From NCBI RefSeq assembly GCF_026151655.1, contig NZ_JAMQPN010000011.1:62001-126000 (forward strand): a DNA stretch of 64,000 nucleotides, read 5' to 3'. Under the pieces are notes generated by a model that was not told where the DNA came from, did not search any database, and worked only from the letters and a program-made list of their open reading frames with translations. Both the position numbers and the translations under genes were made by a program. Shown piece by piece: positions 1 through 9,278 of the stretch; positions within the stretch are counted from its first letter, which is position 1; each line of letters starts with the position of its first letter. This DNA is from Leptospira soteropolitanensis. Its GTDB lineage: Bacteria; Spirochaetota; Leptospiria; Leptospirales; Leptospiraceae.

Positions 1-1101
1 GCCTTTGCAGAGCGCGAAATGGATGAACAAGCGAAGGAAAACGATGAAAAAGAAACGTTCAATACTTTGTTATTCAAACGCCTTGGTTCTGAACTGGGAA
101 TTTTTGGAATCACTGTGCCGGAATCTGATGGAGGGCATGGACTAGACCCTCTTGCTTCTGTCATCATTCATGAAGAGATGTCTCGGTTTGATCCAGGATT
201 TACACTTTCTTATTTGGCCCATGAAGTACTCTTTGTGAATAACTTTTACTATAGCTCGAACCCTTCTCAAAGGAGTCGTTATTTGAGTAAGGTCATTACC
301 GGAGAATGGATCGGTGGGATGGGAATGACAGAACCTGGTGCTGGAACGGATGTCCTTGGGATGACCACAAATGCGGTAAAGAAAGGGGACCGTTATATCA
401 TCAATGGCGTCAAACAATACATTACCAACGGATCTATTGGCCAAGTTTTTCTTCTTTATACCAAGTTAGAAAAAACAGCCAAAAAAATGACCTCTTTTGT
501 AATAGAGTCGTCTTACAAAGGTTTTTCGGTTGGAAAAAAGGAAGAAAAGATGGGAATGCGTTCTTCTCCCACAACACAACTTGTATTTGAGGATATGGAA
601 GTTCCTGAAGAAAATTTACTTGGTGTGGAAAATGGTGCTGTCACACACATGATGAGAAATTTGGAAATCGAACGTGTGACACTTGCGGCACAATCACTTG
701 GAATTGCTCGCAGATGTATTGATATTATGTGCGATTATACCATTCGCCATAGAGAGGCATTTGGGAAAAAACTTTTGGAGTTTGGTCAAATTCAACGTAT
801 GGTGGCCGAATCTTATGCTGACTACCAAGCAGCTCGCGCCCTTGTTTATCATGTAGCAAGTGAACTGGGACCCGATGTTCGTAACTCTCTTGGAGCAGCC
901 TCAGCAAAATTGGTTGCCACCCAGATGGCGGAACGTGTTTCAAGAAACGCTATTCAAGTGTTAGGTGGATATGGATACTGTCGTGAATATCCGGTGGAAC
1001 GATTGCATAGGGATGCGATTTTACTCAGCATTGGTGGAGGAACAAACGAAGCCATGCAAAAAAACATTGCAAGCGATTTGAAAAGACTTTGGTCCGAATA
1101 A
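1..1101 (+). CDS. acyl-CoA dehydrogenase, isovaleryl-CoA dehydrogenase-like (5' end outside window)
   Basis: Flavoprotein that oxidises an acyl-CoA thioester to the enoyl-CoA and passes electrons to ETF. The frame is open to base 1, and the residues before the first in-window ATG (base 19) fit the usual N-terminal helix, so the start lies upstream. The middle FAD-binding segment (MTEPGAGTD) and the C-terminal signature (QVLGGYGYCREYPVERLHRDA) are present. The usual catalytic Glu of the YEGT segment is replaced (SIGGGTNE), while LEIERVTLAAQSLG fits the helix-G Glu used by isovaleryl-CoA dehydrogenase. A branched-chain substrate is therefore likely but not proven. Confidence 0.9.
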   Translation, partial: AFAEREMDEQAKENDEKETFNTLLFKRLGSELGIFGITVPESDGGHGLDPLASVIIHEEMSRFDPGFTLSYLAHEVLFVNNFYYSSNPSQRSRYLSKVITGEWIGGMGMTEPGAGTDVLGMTTNAVKKGDRYIINGVKQYITNGSIGQVFLLYTKLEKTAKKMTSFVIESSYKGFSVGKKEEKMGMRSSPTTQLVFEDMEVPEENLLGVENGAVTHMMRNLEIERVTLAAQSLGIARRCIDIMCDYTIRHREAFGKKLLEFGQIQRMVAESYADYQAARALVYHVASELGPDVRNSLGAASAKLVATQMAERVSRNAIQVLGGYGYCREYPVERLHRDAILLSIGGGTNEAMQKNIASDLKRLWSE

Positions 1102-1139
1102 ACAAATTTTTATAATTTATATCCGTCTTTCTTTGCAAA

Positions 1140-2675
1140 ATGGTCTACAGAAGGATGGATACTGATTGGGATGTAGTAGTCATTGGTTCAGGACTTGGCG
1201 GCCTTAGTGCCGCTTTGTCACTTTCTGAAAATGGCCAAAAAGTTTTGGTTTTAGAAAAAGGGACAACTCCCGGTGGTTGCGCTTCCAGTTTCCAAAAAAA
1301 TGGTTATGTCTTTGAATCTGGTGCCACGACTCTCGTGGGTATGGAACCTGGACTTCCTTTTCATAAACTATCCTCCGAATTTCAAATTCAATTTCCACTT
1401 TTCCCATTAAATCGATCGATGTTGGTCCATTTGGATGAAAAAACCGTTGAACGTTACCAGGATCGCAAAGAATGGACTCTTGAAGCAAAACGTGTGTTCG
1501 GTGGTGGTCTTCGAATGGAGGTGTTTTGGAAACTTTGTGATTTAATTTCGGATTCTCTTTGGAATTTGTCATGTAGGTATAAATATTTTCCTTTTAAGAA
1601 TCTTTCCGACGTAATGAAATCGATTGGTTCTTTTCGACCTTTCGACTTACTTGTTTTGTTTTTTTCCTTTGTATCTTTACGTTTTGTTTTACAATGTTTG
1701 GGCCTAACAAAGAACAAGGATTGGATCCGATTTTTAGAAGAACAACTTTTGATAACAAGTCAAACTACATCGACAAAAGTTCCTATGGTGTTTGCTGCCG
1801 CTGGTCTAACTTATCCGCAATTAAAAAACTATGTTGTCAAAGGAGGAATGGTAAGTCTTGCAGAAACAATTATAAAAAAAATTGAATCAAATGGTGGAAA
1901 AGTCCTTTATAAACAAGAAGTCACTAACTTGAAAAAAATCACTACTACTGAAGGGAATCTAGAAAACTTCTGGGAGTTGCGTACGAAACATAGAGAAAAC
2001 TTTTTGTTTCGTGCTTCTTTGGTGGTTTCGAATCTTCCTATTTGGAACCTAACAGAAATCACAAATGACTTACCTAAATTAAAAAAGAAAACTACAAAAT
2101 TTGAAAATGGAATTTGGGGTGCTTTTTCGATGGGGATTGCCATACAAACCAATCCAACGGAAGAATGGACAAAAACTGAATGCCTTCACCACCAGATCCA
2201 TATGAAAAATGCCTTACCATTTGGAGGAGGAAAATCCATTTTTCTTTCTCTTTCCCATCCAGAAGATTCCATTCGTTCACCAAATGGAATTCGTATTCTT
2301 TCTATTTCAACCCATATAGCAAATCCTGAATCTTGGATTCGTGACGATTTCTATCCAGAAAAAAAGAAAAGAATGGAATCGATTGTGATTCAAACTATAG
2401 AGGAAAAGTTTCCTTGGTTTCAGAAAGATAAGATTCTGTTCAGGCATTCTGCAACACCTGTTACATGGAAAACTTGGACAGGTAGGAAATTTGGGAGAGT
2501 GGGAGGGATTCCCAATTCTTTTTTTTCGAATCCTTTTAAAATGTTGAGTAACCGATCAGAAGATCCAAGCTTACTTCTTACGGGAGATACTGTCTATCCA
2601 GGGCAGGGAATTCCGGCGGTAGTCCTTGGCGGTCTTCATGCGGTAGAACAGTTCCTAGAAAGAAAGAGAGGTTGA
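1140..2675 (+). CDS. FAD-dependent phytoene desaturase/isomerase-like oxidoreductase (CrtI/CrtISO family)
   Basis: About 511 aa. The N-terminus holds a Rossmann dinucleotide-binding motif (VVVIGSGLGGLSAA, then LVLEKGTTPGGCASSF). The C-terminus holds the family FAD motif (LLTGDTVYPGQGIPAVVLGG). Members desaturate or isomerise carotenoids, and some act on other polyprenyl or retinoid substrates. No phytoene synthase or other carotenoid gene is adjacent, so the substrate is unknown. An ATG at 1155, five codons in, is an equally possible start. The gene lies 38 bp after the acyl-CoA dehydrogenase and 34 bp before thrB on the same strand. Confidence 0.8.
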   Translation: MVYRRMDTDWDVVVIGSGLGGLSAALSLSENGQKVLVLEKGTTPGGCASSFQKNGYVFESGATTLVGMEPGLPFHKLSSEFQIQFPLFPLNRSMLVHLDEKTVERYQDRKEWTLEAKRVFGGGLRMEVFWKLCDLISDSLWNLSCRYKYFPFKNLSDVMKSIGSFRPFDLLVLFFSFVSLRFVLQCLGLTKNKDWIRFLEEQLLITSQTTSTKVPMVFAAAGLTYPQLKNYVVKGGMVSLAETIIKKIESNGGKVLYKQEVTNLKKITTTEGNLENFWELRTKHRENFLFRASLVVSNLPIWNLTEITNDLPKLKKKTTKFENGIWGAFSMGIAIQTNPTEEWTKTECLHHQIHMKNALPFGGGKSIFLSLSHPEDSIRSPNGIRILSISTHIANPESWIRDDFYPEKKKRMESIVIQTIEEKFPWFQKDKILFRHSATPVTWKTWTGRKFGRVGGIPNSFFSNPFKMLSNRSEDPSLLLTGDTVYPGQGIPAVVLGGLHAVEQFLERKRG

Positions 2676-2709
2676 TTTTCGAATCAGGTCTTAGAGCCTG
2701 GGCGAAACG

Positions 2710-3663
2710 ATGATTCGCCTTCCTAAGATTCTGATCCAAGTGCCGGGAACTTCTGCCAACTTGGGGCCTGGTTTTGACCTTATGGGTCTTGCTTTGGATC
2801 TTCGTAACCAATTTGAATTTAGTTTTTCGAAAGAAATTACAGAATTCAAAACAGAATTAAAAAACGGCAAGCCCCTGCCTTTTTCAGAAAAGGAAGATTT
2901 AGTTTATCAGTCTTACCTTTCTTATTTTAAAAAATTTTTACCGAGTTTTACACCTCCAGCTTATCATTGTAAAATGGTGCTTTCTTTACCTTTAAAAGGT
3001 GGGCTTGGTTCTAGTGCTTCGGCCATCGTTGCAGGTCTTTCGTTAGCAAGAGAAGTGCACAAACGTTTGGAACCAAATTCGGTTCCTCTTGAATCAGATT
3101 TTACACAGTATTTAGCAGAGTTTGAGGGGCATCCTGATAATACTCTACCTGCTTATTTGGGTGGGTTTGTATTCGCCTATTCCACATTTGGTGAAAGGCT
3201 TAGATACTTTCGTAAAAAATTTCCATCCTCTGTTGCCATTTTTGTTTTAACTCCAGAGTTCCATGTATCGACAGAAGAATCCAGGAAAACACTTCCCAAA
3301 TCTTATGCCACATCCGATGTGATTTTTAATTTATCTCGGATTGGTGCTTGGATGCACTTTTTAGACAAACGTAAGTTTGGTGACTTGCTTGTCGGTTTAG
3401 AAGATAAGATGCATACTCCTTATAGGATTCCTAAATCTTCCCCTTTATCCCCTCTGGTAGAAATGTTTTCTGAGTCTGGGATTGGTTATTGTTTGTCTGG
3501 GTCTGGACCGAGCTTACTTGTATTTTTAGAAAGAAAGTCAGTAAAAAGTAAACAATCAGACTTAGAAGAAAAAATTTCTAAAGTGATGGGAGAGGCAAAA
3601 ATACCTTATTCTTTCAAACGAGTGAAGCCTGATGGAATCGGAGTTCGAATTCAATTCAAATAG
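2710..3663 (+). CDS. thrB: homoserine kinase
   Basis: 317 aa GHMP-family kinase that phosphorylates L-homoserine in threonine synthesis. The N-terminus has the family opening (VPGTSANLGPGFDLMGLAL). The glycine-rich ATP-binding motif LPLKGGLGSSASAIVAG is near residue 95, and the C-terminal glycine motif YCLSGSGPSLL is present. Length is normal for ThrB. The ATG at 2710 has only a weak upstream purine stretch. It converges on the gene at 3671 with 7 bp between stop codons. Confidence 0.93.
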   Translation: MIRLPKILIQVPGTSANLGPGFDLMGLALDLRNQFEFSFSKEITEFKTELKNGKPLPFSEKEDLVYQSYLSYFKKFLPSFTPPAYHCKMVLSLPLKGGLGSSASAIVAGLSLAREVHKRLEPNSVPLESDFTQYLAEFEGHPDNTLPAYLGGFVFAYSTFGERLRYFRKKFPSSVAIFVLTPEFHVSTEESRKTLPKSYATSDVIFNLSRIGAWMHFLDKRKFGDLLVGLEDKMHTPYRIPKSSPLSPLVEMFSESGIGYCLSGSGPSLLVFLERKSVKSKQSDLEEKISKVMGEAKIPYSFKRVKPDGIGVRIQFK

Positions 3664-3670
3664 TATCTAT

Positions 3671-4309
3671 TTAGTCTTCTTCGCTCCCTTCTTCTTTTCC
3701 AAATCCGTAAACGTCTCCGCGAAACCTAACCTTTCTGTTAATCCCCGGTTGGATTTTTCCCACTTCAAAGGTAAACTTCATTCGCTCCTTACCTGACCTA
3801 TTGAAATAAAAGGATGAGGTGAGAGAAATTTCTATAAAGTTTACCATTCTTTCTTTTGTGATTTTATCCGAGATTCGAAATTCGGCAGGATGTCCAATGA
3901 TTTCATAGGACTCAAAACTTTCTTTGGATTCCATTTTTCCATAATGTTCCATTCGCGGAGGTTTGTAGAAACTTGGTCCATTTTTTAAAACAGTGATGGT
4001 GTAATCTTCGCTATCACGACTTTTTTTAAATTGGAAAATGAGGTGGTCTTCGGAAATGGCATTACACCGCGTTGCCAATTGCCCAGTTTTACATCCAATA
4101 TGGAAGGTAGCAAACCTGCTAAGTTCGTCGACAACAAGGTCGTATTTATCTCCCGATTGGACCGGAATATAACGGTCTGATTCTTTTCTAGAGATGATGG
4201 GATGAATGAATTGGTTGTACACAACAAATCCTAGTCCGAATACGGATACGGTCAAAACCCCGCTCAGAACTAGGATAAAACTATCAAGGATGGCGATACT
4301 AAGAAACAA
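3671..4309 (-). CDS. membrane-anchored protein of unknown function, possible PilZ-like domain
   Basis: 212 aa. One transmembrane segment near the N-terminus (about residues 5-30) is followed by a soluble beta-rich region. The last 80 residues (FRISDKITKERMVNFIEISL onward) vaguely resemble a PilZ barrel, but the RxxxR c-di-GMP signature is not clear, so that is a guess. The start is a TTG at 4309 with AAGG five bases upstream. The gene begins right after the stop of the small gene 4312-4620, so the two are probably co-transcribed. Its acidic tail is EEGSEED. Confidence 0.6.
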   Translation of the reverse strand: MFLSIAILDSFILVLSGVLTVSVFGLGFVVYNQFIHPIISRKESDRYIPVQSGDKYDLVVDELSRFATFHIGCKTGQLATRCNAISEDHLIFQFKKSRDSEDYTITVLKNGPSFYKPPRMEHYGKMESKESFESYEIIGHPAEFRISDKITKERMVNFIEISLTSSFYFNRSGKERMKFTFEVGKIQPGINRKVRFRGDVYGFGKEEGSEED

Positions 4310-4311
4310 AC

Positions 4312-4620
4312 TTACCTTTTGGTATCTACCTTATGACTTTTTGGCTCTGGAAGGGGAGTTCGTGTCACAAGAGAAAGTAAGTCTTTTACTTCTTCTGGAG
4401 AAATAATTTGGTTTAGTTTTTCTTCTAAAGAAGCAGGAGTCGGTTTCAAAACCAAATCTTCTGGTTTAATTTTCGATTCCTTTTCCTTTTCTAACTTCGT
4501 GATTCTTGGGTTAGGAGACTTTTCAGAAAAGGATTCACTCCCTTCTTCTGATTGTTTCCCCGTTTGGGTTGGAATCGTAGGGGGAATGTGTGAGTTTCCT
4601 TGAATGTTGATTGTGTTCAT
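4312..4620 (-). CDS. small hydrophilic protein of unknown function
   Basis: 102 aa, rich in Pro, Ser, Lys and Glu, with no membrane segment or recognisable domain. The N-terminus is MNTINIQGNSHIPP. The middle is probably disordered, with a short amphipathic segment near the end (LEEKLNQIISPEEVKDLLSL). The ATG at 4620 is preferred because GGAGG lies 10 bases upstream; an in-frame TTG at 4629 would sit directly against it. It directly precedes the membrane-anchored protein 3671-4309 and the two may act together, but nothing shows a role. Confidence 0.55.
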   Translation of the reverse strand: MNTINIQGNSHIPPTIPTQTGKQSEEGSESFSEKSPNPRITKLEKEKESKIKPEDLVLKPTPASLEEKLNQIISPEEVKDLLSLVTRTPLPEPKSHKVDTKR

Positions 4621-4780
4621 TTTTCCCAAACCTCCGTGTTTAGGATACGCATAGGGAAAAAACTTTCTTTTCCCTCCCTCAGATTTTCGGTCATTCGGAG
4701 CTAGGCTTTAGTGAAAAACCTCCTTTTTTTTCAGTTTTTTCCGTTTGATTGCCCGCTTTATAGGCGGGAAGCTGGCAGGG

Positions 4781-5830
4781 ATGGAAAATATTTTTAAAAA
4801 GTGGATGGAAAACCCCATCTCCAAAATCGTCCTTGCGACCAACTTCGTTTTTGCCCTTCTCTTTATTGTCAGTGTTCCTTCCTTTGTTCGGGAATACATT
4901 ACACAAGATGCAGTCAGTATCGGTGGAAAAAAATATGACCTGAGTGATGTGAAAGAAACTTCTCCGATTGCTTATTCCAAATTCCAGTCGGAGTACAAAA
5001 GTTTGATTAAAAACACGTTAGGTGAATTTGCTCAGGACAAATTATTCGAACTTGTTGCAAAAGATAAAAATATTAAACCCACCGAAGTATTGAACCAAGG
5101 TTTCACCGCTACAGAACCATCAGAAGAAGAAATTTTAAATGTATATATGTCCAACAAGGCTCAGTTAGGTGGTAAATCCTTGAATGAGACAAAAGACAAA
5201 ATTGTTGGTTTCTTAAAAAGCCAACAAGAACAAGAACATAGTCGTAATGTTTACAGAGAAATTGTTTCTAAATATCCGGTTGAGTTTTTAATTAAAGAGC
5301 CAGATGCAGTTAGAGTGACTGTGGAAGAAAAAAATAACCCTTCCATCGGGCCAAAAGATGCAAAGATCACAGTAATTGAATTTTCAGATTTTGAATGTCC
5401 GTTTTGTAAACGAAGCCAGGATGTAAACCAAAAGCTTCGCGAGAAATACAAGGGACAGATTCGTTGGGTATTCCGTGATTTTCCTCTTCCTTTTCACCAA
5501 GATGCGATGTATGCACATATGGCTGCAAACTGTTCTGTATCAGAAGGAAAGTATTGGGATGTGTTTAACTTGTTTTTTGAAAACAGTGGAAATTTAGGAA
5601 AAGCCAATGTGGATGCACTCATTGCAAAAGCTGGTGTTTCTAAAGACAAATATCAAGCTTGTATGAAAGATGCTTCTGGATTAAAAGCAGAAATTGATGC
5701 AGACATTCAAGACGGTCAAAAAGTGGGTGTGAGTGGAACTCCTGCATTTTTTATCAATGGAATCTTTGTTTCGGGAGCACTTCCTTTCGAAAACTTTGAT
5801 GAGATCATCCAAAAAGAATTAAAACAATAA
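4781..5830 (+). CDS. membrane-anchored DsbA-family thiol-disulfide protein
   Basis: 349 aa. A hydrophobic N-terminal anchor (about residues 14-35) is followed by a helical region of about 150 residues, then a thioredoxin/DsbA fold with redox motif CPFC (Cys206, Cys209) in SDFECPFCKRS. The cis-Pro segment GVSGTPAFFINGI is present. The domain should lie in the periplasm and oxidise or isomerise disulfides there. The region between anchor and DsbA domain looks like a SurA/PpiC-type chaperone N-terminus, an arrangement known in DsbA-like proteins of several bacteria. The ATG at 4781 is chosen over TTG 4745 because it begins directly before the anchor. Confidence 0.85.
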   Translation: MENIFKKWMENPISKIVLATNFVFALLFIVSVPSFVREYITQDAVSIGGKKYDLSDVKETSPIAYSKFQSEYKSLIKNTLGEFAQDKLFELVAKDKNIKPTEVLNQGFTATEPSEEEILNVYMSNKAQLGGKSLNETKDKIVGFLKSQQEQEHSRNVYREIVSKYPVEFLIKEPDAVRVTVEEKNNPSIGPKDAKITVIEFSDFECPFCKRSQDVNQKLREKYKGQIRWVFRDFPLPFHQDAMYAHMAANCSVSEGKYWDVFNLFFENSGNLGKANVDALIAKAGVSKDKYQACMKDASGLKAEIDADIQDGQKVGVSGTPAFFINGIFVSGALPFENFDEIIQKELKQ

Positions 5831-5861
5831 TCATAAATTATAAAATTAAAGGAAAATTTAT

Positions 5862-6845
5862 ATGAGCAAAAAAGTAAAAGTTGCTGTTACTGGTGCTGCC
5901 GGACAAATCGGATACGCACTATTATTTCGTATCGCTTCAGGACAAATGTTTGGACCTGACACTGCAGTAGAACTCCAATTGTTGGAATTAGAACAAGCAC
6001 TTCCTGCTGCCAAAGGTGTCATTATGGAATTAGATGACTGTGCTTTCCCTTTACTCGAAAAAGTATCAGTTTCTTCTAACATTGATGAGGCGTTCCGAGA
6101 CATCAACTGGGCACTCCTTGTTGGTTCTGTTCCAAGAAAAGCAGGAATGGAAAGGGGAGACCTTCTTAAAATCAACGGCGGAATTTTTACAACACAAGGC
6201 AAGGCAATCGAAAAGAATGCAGCAAGTGATGTTAGAGTTCTAGTAGTCGGTAACCCATGTAATACTAATGCTCTTATTGCTATGAACAATGCAAAAGGTG
6301 TTCCGTCTGACAGATGGTTTGCGATGACTGGTCTTGATGAAAACCGTGCAAAAACACAACTTGCCCAAAAAGCAGGAGTTCTTGTAAAAGACGTTTCCAA
6401 CGTAGCGATTTGGGGAAACCACTCCGCAACCCAATACCCAGACTTTTACAATGCAAAAATCAAAGGAAAACCAGCCACAGATTTGATTTCTGACCAGGAA
6501 TGGCTGAAAGGTGATTTTATCTCTACCGTTCAAAAACGGGGAGCAGCGATCATTGCAGCGCGCGGAGCATCATCTGCGGCTTCTGCAGCAAATGCAGTCG
6601 TTGACACAGTGCATAACATCGTAACTCCTACAAAACCTGGTGATTGGTTTAGTGCCGCTTGTCACTCTAACGGTGAGTATGGTGTGGACAAAGGCCTTAT
6701 CTTCGGATACCCACTGAAATCAGATGGCAAAAAAGTAGAGATCGTTACTGGTCTTGAAATCAATGCCTTTGGTAAGGAAAAATTCGACATCACTCATAAC
6801 GAGTTGAAAGAAGAAAGAAACGAAGTAAAAGACATGCTTGGTTAA
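5862..6845 (+). CDS. mdh: malate dehydrogenase
   Basis: 327 aa NAD-dependent enzyme converting malate and oxaloacetate in the TCA cycle. The N-terminus has the NAD-binding loop [21 protein letters not shown]. Substrate-site residues appear in [10 protein letters not shown], and the catalytic His is in [12 protein letters not shown]. This is the cytosolic-type MDH of about 327 residues. AAAGGA lies 11 bases before the ATG. Two terminator-like hairpins follow the gene. Confidence 0.96.
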   Translation: MSKKVKVAVTGAAGQIGYALLFRIASGQMFGPDTAVELQLLELEQALPAAKGVIMELDDCAFPLLEKVSVSSNIDEAFRDINWALLVGSVPRKAGMERGDLLKINGGIFTTQGKAIEKNAASDVRVLVVGNPCNTNALIAMNNAKGVPSDRWFAMTGLDENRAKTQLAQKAGVLVKDVSNVAIWGNHSATQYPDFYNAKIKGKPATDLISDQEWLKGDFISTVQKRGAAIIAARGASSAASAANAVVDTVHNIVTPTKPGDWFSAACHSNGEYGVDKGLIFGYPLKSDGKKVEIVTGLEINAFGKEKFDITHNELKEERNEVKDMLG

Positions 6846-6851
6846 CACTCT

Positions 6852-6885
6852 TTAGTCTTTAGAGAATTTATTCTTTAAAGACTAA
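6852..6885 (+). terminator. hairpin downstream of mdh
   Basis: Two 15-base arms (6852-6866 and 6871-6885) pair with a single G-U and a TTTA loop. A T-rich but interrupted tract follows. It starts 7 bases after the mdh stop codon. Confidence 0.55.
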
Positions 6886-6900
6886 AATGTTTGTTTTTAG

Positions 6901-6937
6901 AAAGCTCGCAAAACCGAGAAGGTTAGCGGGCTTTTTT
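6901..6937 (+). terminator. rho-independent terminator after mdh
   Basis: The 9-bp outer stem AAAGCTCGC/GCGGGCTTT (one G-U pair) encloses an inner AACC-GAGAA-GGTT hairpin. It runs into six T residues at 6932-6937. It lies between mdh and the convergent hydrolase gene. Confidence 0.75.
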
Positions 6938-6938
6938 A

Positions 6939-7799
6939 TTACCTAATAGCCAATAAGTGCGTTTGACACTGGCTTAAGAATTCCTTTGGCCTTTCCAAAA
7001 ATGGTAAGTGGCTACTTTTTTCCATCACTGTCATTTTGATCTGAGGAAATTCTTTTAAGATGGAATCCCAAGTGTAATAAGGTGCGACTTGATAATCTTC
7101 TTTTCCCATACAAATCCAAATCGGTTTGGAAATTTTTTTGAAATAGGTTGATACATCGATGTCTCGAAACACTTCGCCAAAGAGATAATCAAATGCTAGT
7201 TTATTTGTGTGGATTCCTTCCCAAAATTTTTTTGAAGGAAAGGGAACTTGGAAAAAACCTTTTGCCTCCAAACTCACACAGTAATGGATAAAAAAATCTT
7301 CCGGTGTTCTTTCTATATTTTTTTGAAATTGCAATTGGTTTTGTAAATGGGCGGCTTTACGAATGTCAGATGCTTCCCTCTCAAAATAAACTTCTGCCTC
7401 AGACATGGGACTGCCGTGACTTGGGCCCGTAGAAACCATCATGAGACTTGTGACATTTTCTGGATATTGGGCTGCATAGGCAAGGGCCATATACCCATGT
7501 CCAGAGTGCCCAATGATGGGACATGCGGGGATTTTTAACTCTGTTTGTATCAATCTAAAATCTTCGAGTAGTTTCTCTAAAGAATAATCATCTTTTGTTT
7601 CGTTTAAGGATTTGGTTCTCTTTGCAAACCCTCTTTGGTCCACCACTGTGATCTGGTATTGGTTGGCCATCTCACTTGGGATGACTCTTGGATAATACAA
7701 AGCGCTCCCAATCCAAAACAAAGGAGGGCCACCTGCGTTGTTTTTTGCCACTTGGAGGGCAAATCCTTCTCTTTCAATCGTTTGATAATTCCATTCCAT
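6939..7799 (-). CDS. alpha/beta hydrolase
   Basis: 286 aa alpha/beta-hydrolase fold protein. The nucleophile elbow GHSGHG gives the Ser, an Asp lies in the late strand (GKEDYQVAP), and the catalytic His is probably in EKSSHLPFLERP near the C-terminus. The substrate is unknown; the family includes esterases, prolyl aminopeptidases and dehalogenases. AGGAAATGTT precedes the ATG. The gene is divergent from a MarR-type regulator, and the shared spacer carries two operator-like palindromes, so it is probably that regulator's target. Confidence 0.85.
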   Translation of the reverse strand: MEWNYQTIEREGFALQVAKNNAGGPPLFWIGSALYYPRVIPSEMANQYQITVVDQRGFAKRTKSLNETKDDYSLEKLLEDFRLIQTELKIPACPIIGHSGHGYMALAYAAQYPENVTSLMMVSTGPSHGSPMSEAEVYFEREASDIRKAAHLQNQLQFQKNIERTPEDFFIHYCVSLEAKGFFQVPFPSKKFWEGIHTNKLAFDYLFGEVFRDIDVSTYFKKISKPIWICMGKEDYQVAPYYTWDSILKEFPQIKMTVMEKSSHLPFLERPKEFLSQCQTHLLAIR

Positions 7800-7842
7800 A
7801 ACATTTCCTCAGGTTTTTTATACTTTTATATTTGATTTTCGG

Positions 7843-7883
7843 ATATAGTTGTAATATACAACTATATGGTTGCAGATAGCAAC
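7843..7883. promoter_or_regulatory. tandem operator palindromes between hydrolase and marR-type gene
   Basis: A perfect inverted repeat has 11-base arms at 7843-7853 (ATATAGTTGTA) and 7857-7867, separated by ATA. One base later a second repeat GTTGC-AGATA-GCAAC occupies 7869-7883. Both are built on GTTGy/rCAAC half-sites. MarR proteins bind such palindromes in the spacer of divergently transcribed targets, so autoregulation together with hydrolase control is inferred. Confidence 0.75.
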
Positions 7884-7927
7884 TAAAAAAGACTTGTGGT
7901 TTTTCAAAAAATAAGGTGACTGGGATA

Positions 7928-8383
7928 ATGGAAGGAAAAGGAATCGCAAGTTTTCTCGGGATTTATATGAGCGAAACCATGCTTCTGATGAGGCGGTTTC
8001 TATCGGATGAATTTATCAAACAAAGAATCGGGATGCGATTTGAGGACTGGATGTTACTTTTACCTTTGGTTGAGTCAGAATCCTCAAATCAAAAGGAATT
8101 GAGCGAACGTTTAGTCAAAGACAAAACCACTGTATCTAGGCTTGTCGATGGTTGGGTGAAAAAATCATGGGTGAAACGAGTTGTTTCTGATACGGACAAA
8201 CGTCATTACCATTTACGTTTTACCAAAAAAGGGAAAGAAATTTGGGAGAAGGGGATTCCGATTGTCCAGTCGGCAGACCAGGTATTTCGGAAGGATCTCT
8301 CGGAGAAAGAGGAAAAGGAATTGTATTTACTTCTTTTTAAAATCCAATCATCAGTTCAATTCGCAAACCTAGAAAACAAATAG
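7928..8383 (+). CDS. MarR-family transcriptional regulator
   Basis: 151 aa winged-helix regulator. The helix-turn-helix region (SNQKELSERLVKDKTTVSRLVDG) and wing (KRVVSDTDKRHYHLRFTKKGKE) are typical of MarR. Such proteins are dimeric and usually repress until a small ligand binds. The ATG at 7928 is preferred over the upstream in-frame GTG at 7916, because AAGGTGA ending at 7919 gives an 8-base spacing to the ATG. It is divergent from the hydrolase. Confidence 0.9.
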   Translation: MEGKGIASFLGIYMSETMLLMRRFLSDEFIKQRIGMRFEDWMLLLPLVESESSNQKELSERLVKDKTTVSRLVDGWVKKSWVKRVVSDTDKRHYHLRFTKKGKEIWEKGIPIVQSADQVFRKDLSEKEEKELYLLLFKIQSSVQFANLENK

Positions 8384-8390
8384 AACCAAT

Positions 8391-9272
8391 TCAATGAATA
8401 GTCTTTTTAGCAAAAAGAAATCTTTCTTTATTGGAGCTGTCTAAAATGATTTTGGTATCTACAAAACCGATTGTTTTTGCCATTTCTTCTAAATCCTTGT
8501 TATACAAAGGATGGGTTTCTAACATCATCATTCCACCGGGTTTTATGCGGTTAAATACGACATCTAACAATTGTTTGTGAAATTTGTGAAAATCAGAAAC
8601 AAAAAGTGCCAGATGGGGTTCATATTCGATGACATCTGGCATTATCTCTGGTTTCTCTGATTCGGGGATATAAGGAGGATTGGAAACAATCAAATCAAAT
8701 TGTAATTCTTTTGGAAGAGATGAGTCTAAATCAGAAACATAAAAATTTGTTTTTTCTGTTAGGTTGTATTTTTCTGCATTACGGCGGCTCACATCGATGG
8801 CTTTTTCAGATAAGTCCGAGAGGGTCACAATACTTGAAGGTAGAAGCTGTGTTAGGCTAAGGCCAATACACCCACTCCCCGAACAAAGGTCCCAAATTTG
8901 TAATGGATGGGAATCATGGAGAGAAATTTCATCTTTTCTTTTCCAAAGGTAGTCCACAAGTTCTTCTGTTTCAGGTCTTGGGATAAGGACATCATCCGTT
9001 ACCAAATATTCAAATTTATGAAATCCTTTTTTCCCTGTAATGTAGGCGACAGGTTTTCTTTTGCTTCGTTCCACAATTCGTTCCCGATACAGGTCGATTT
9101 CCTTTTGCCCGAGCGGCATTTCAAATTGAGAATAGAGTTTGATCCTTGGGAGATTTAAGAGATCGGAAAGGATCCATTCTGCATCGACACGGGGATTGGG
9201 AATCTCCTTTTTCTCTAGAAATTCTGTGGACCGTTTTAAATAGTAAAGTAGAGTTCCGGGTTCTTCCGCCAT
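8391..9272 (-). CDS. prmC: peptide chain release factor N5-glutamine methyltransferase
   Basis: 293 aa SAM-dependent methyltransferase that methylates the GGQ glutamine of release factors RF1 and RF2. It has the N-terminal helical domain, SAM motif DLCSGSGCIGLSL, and the catalytic NPPY in SNPPYIPES. The ATG at 9272 fits the family's N-terminus. Its only good ribosome-binding sequence (GGGGG) lies inside the 3' end of the tRNA-Arg gene directly upstream. No release factor gene is adjacent. Confidence 0.93.
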   Translation of the reverse strand: MAEEPGTLLYYLKRSTEFLEKKEIPNPRVDAEWILSDLLNLPRIKLYSQFEMPLGQKEIDLYRERIVERSKRKPVAYITGKKGFHKFEYLVTDDVLIPRPETEELVDYLWKRKDEISLHDSHPLQIWDLCSGSGCIGLSLTQLLPSSIVTLSDLSEKAIDVSRRNAEKYNLTEKTNFYVSDLDSSLPKELQFDLIVSNPPYIPESEKPEIMPDVIEYEPHLALFVSDFHKFHKQLLDVVFNRIKPGGMMMLETHPLYNKDLEEMAKTIGFVDTKIILDSSNKERFLFAKKTIH

Positions 9273-9278
9273 AACTTT

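Noticed and set aside
4746..4775. CCCGC/GCGGG hairpin upstream of the DsbA-like gene as a terminator or riboswitch
   Set aside because: The stem is only 5 bp, there is no T-run, and no riboswitch core could be found.
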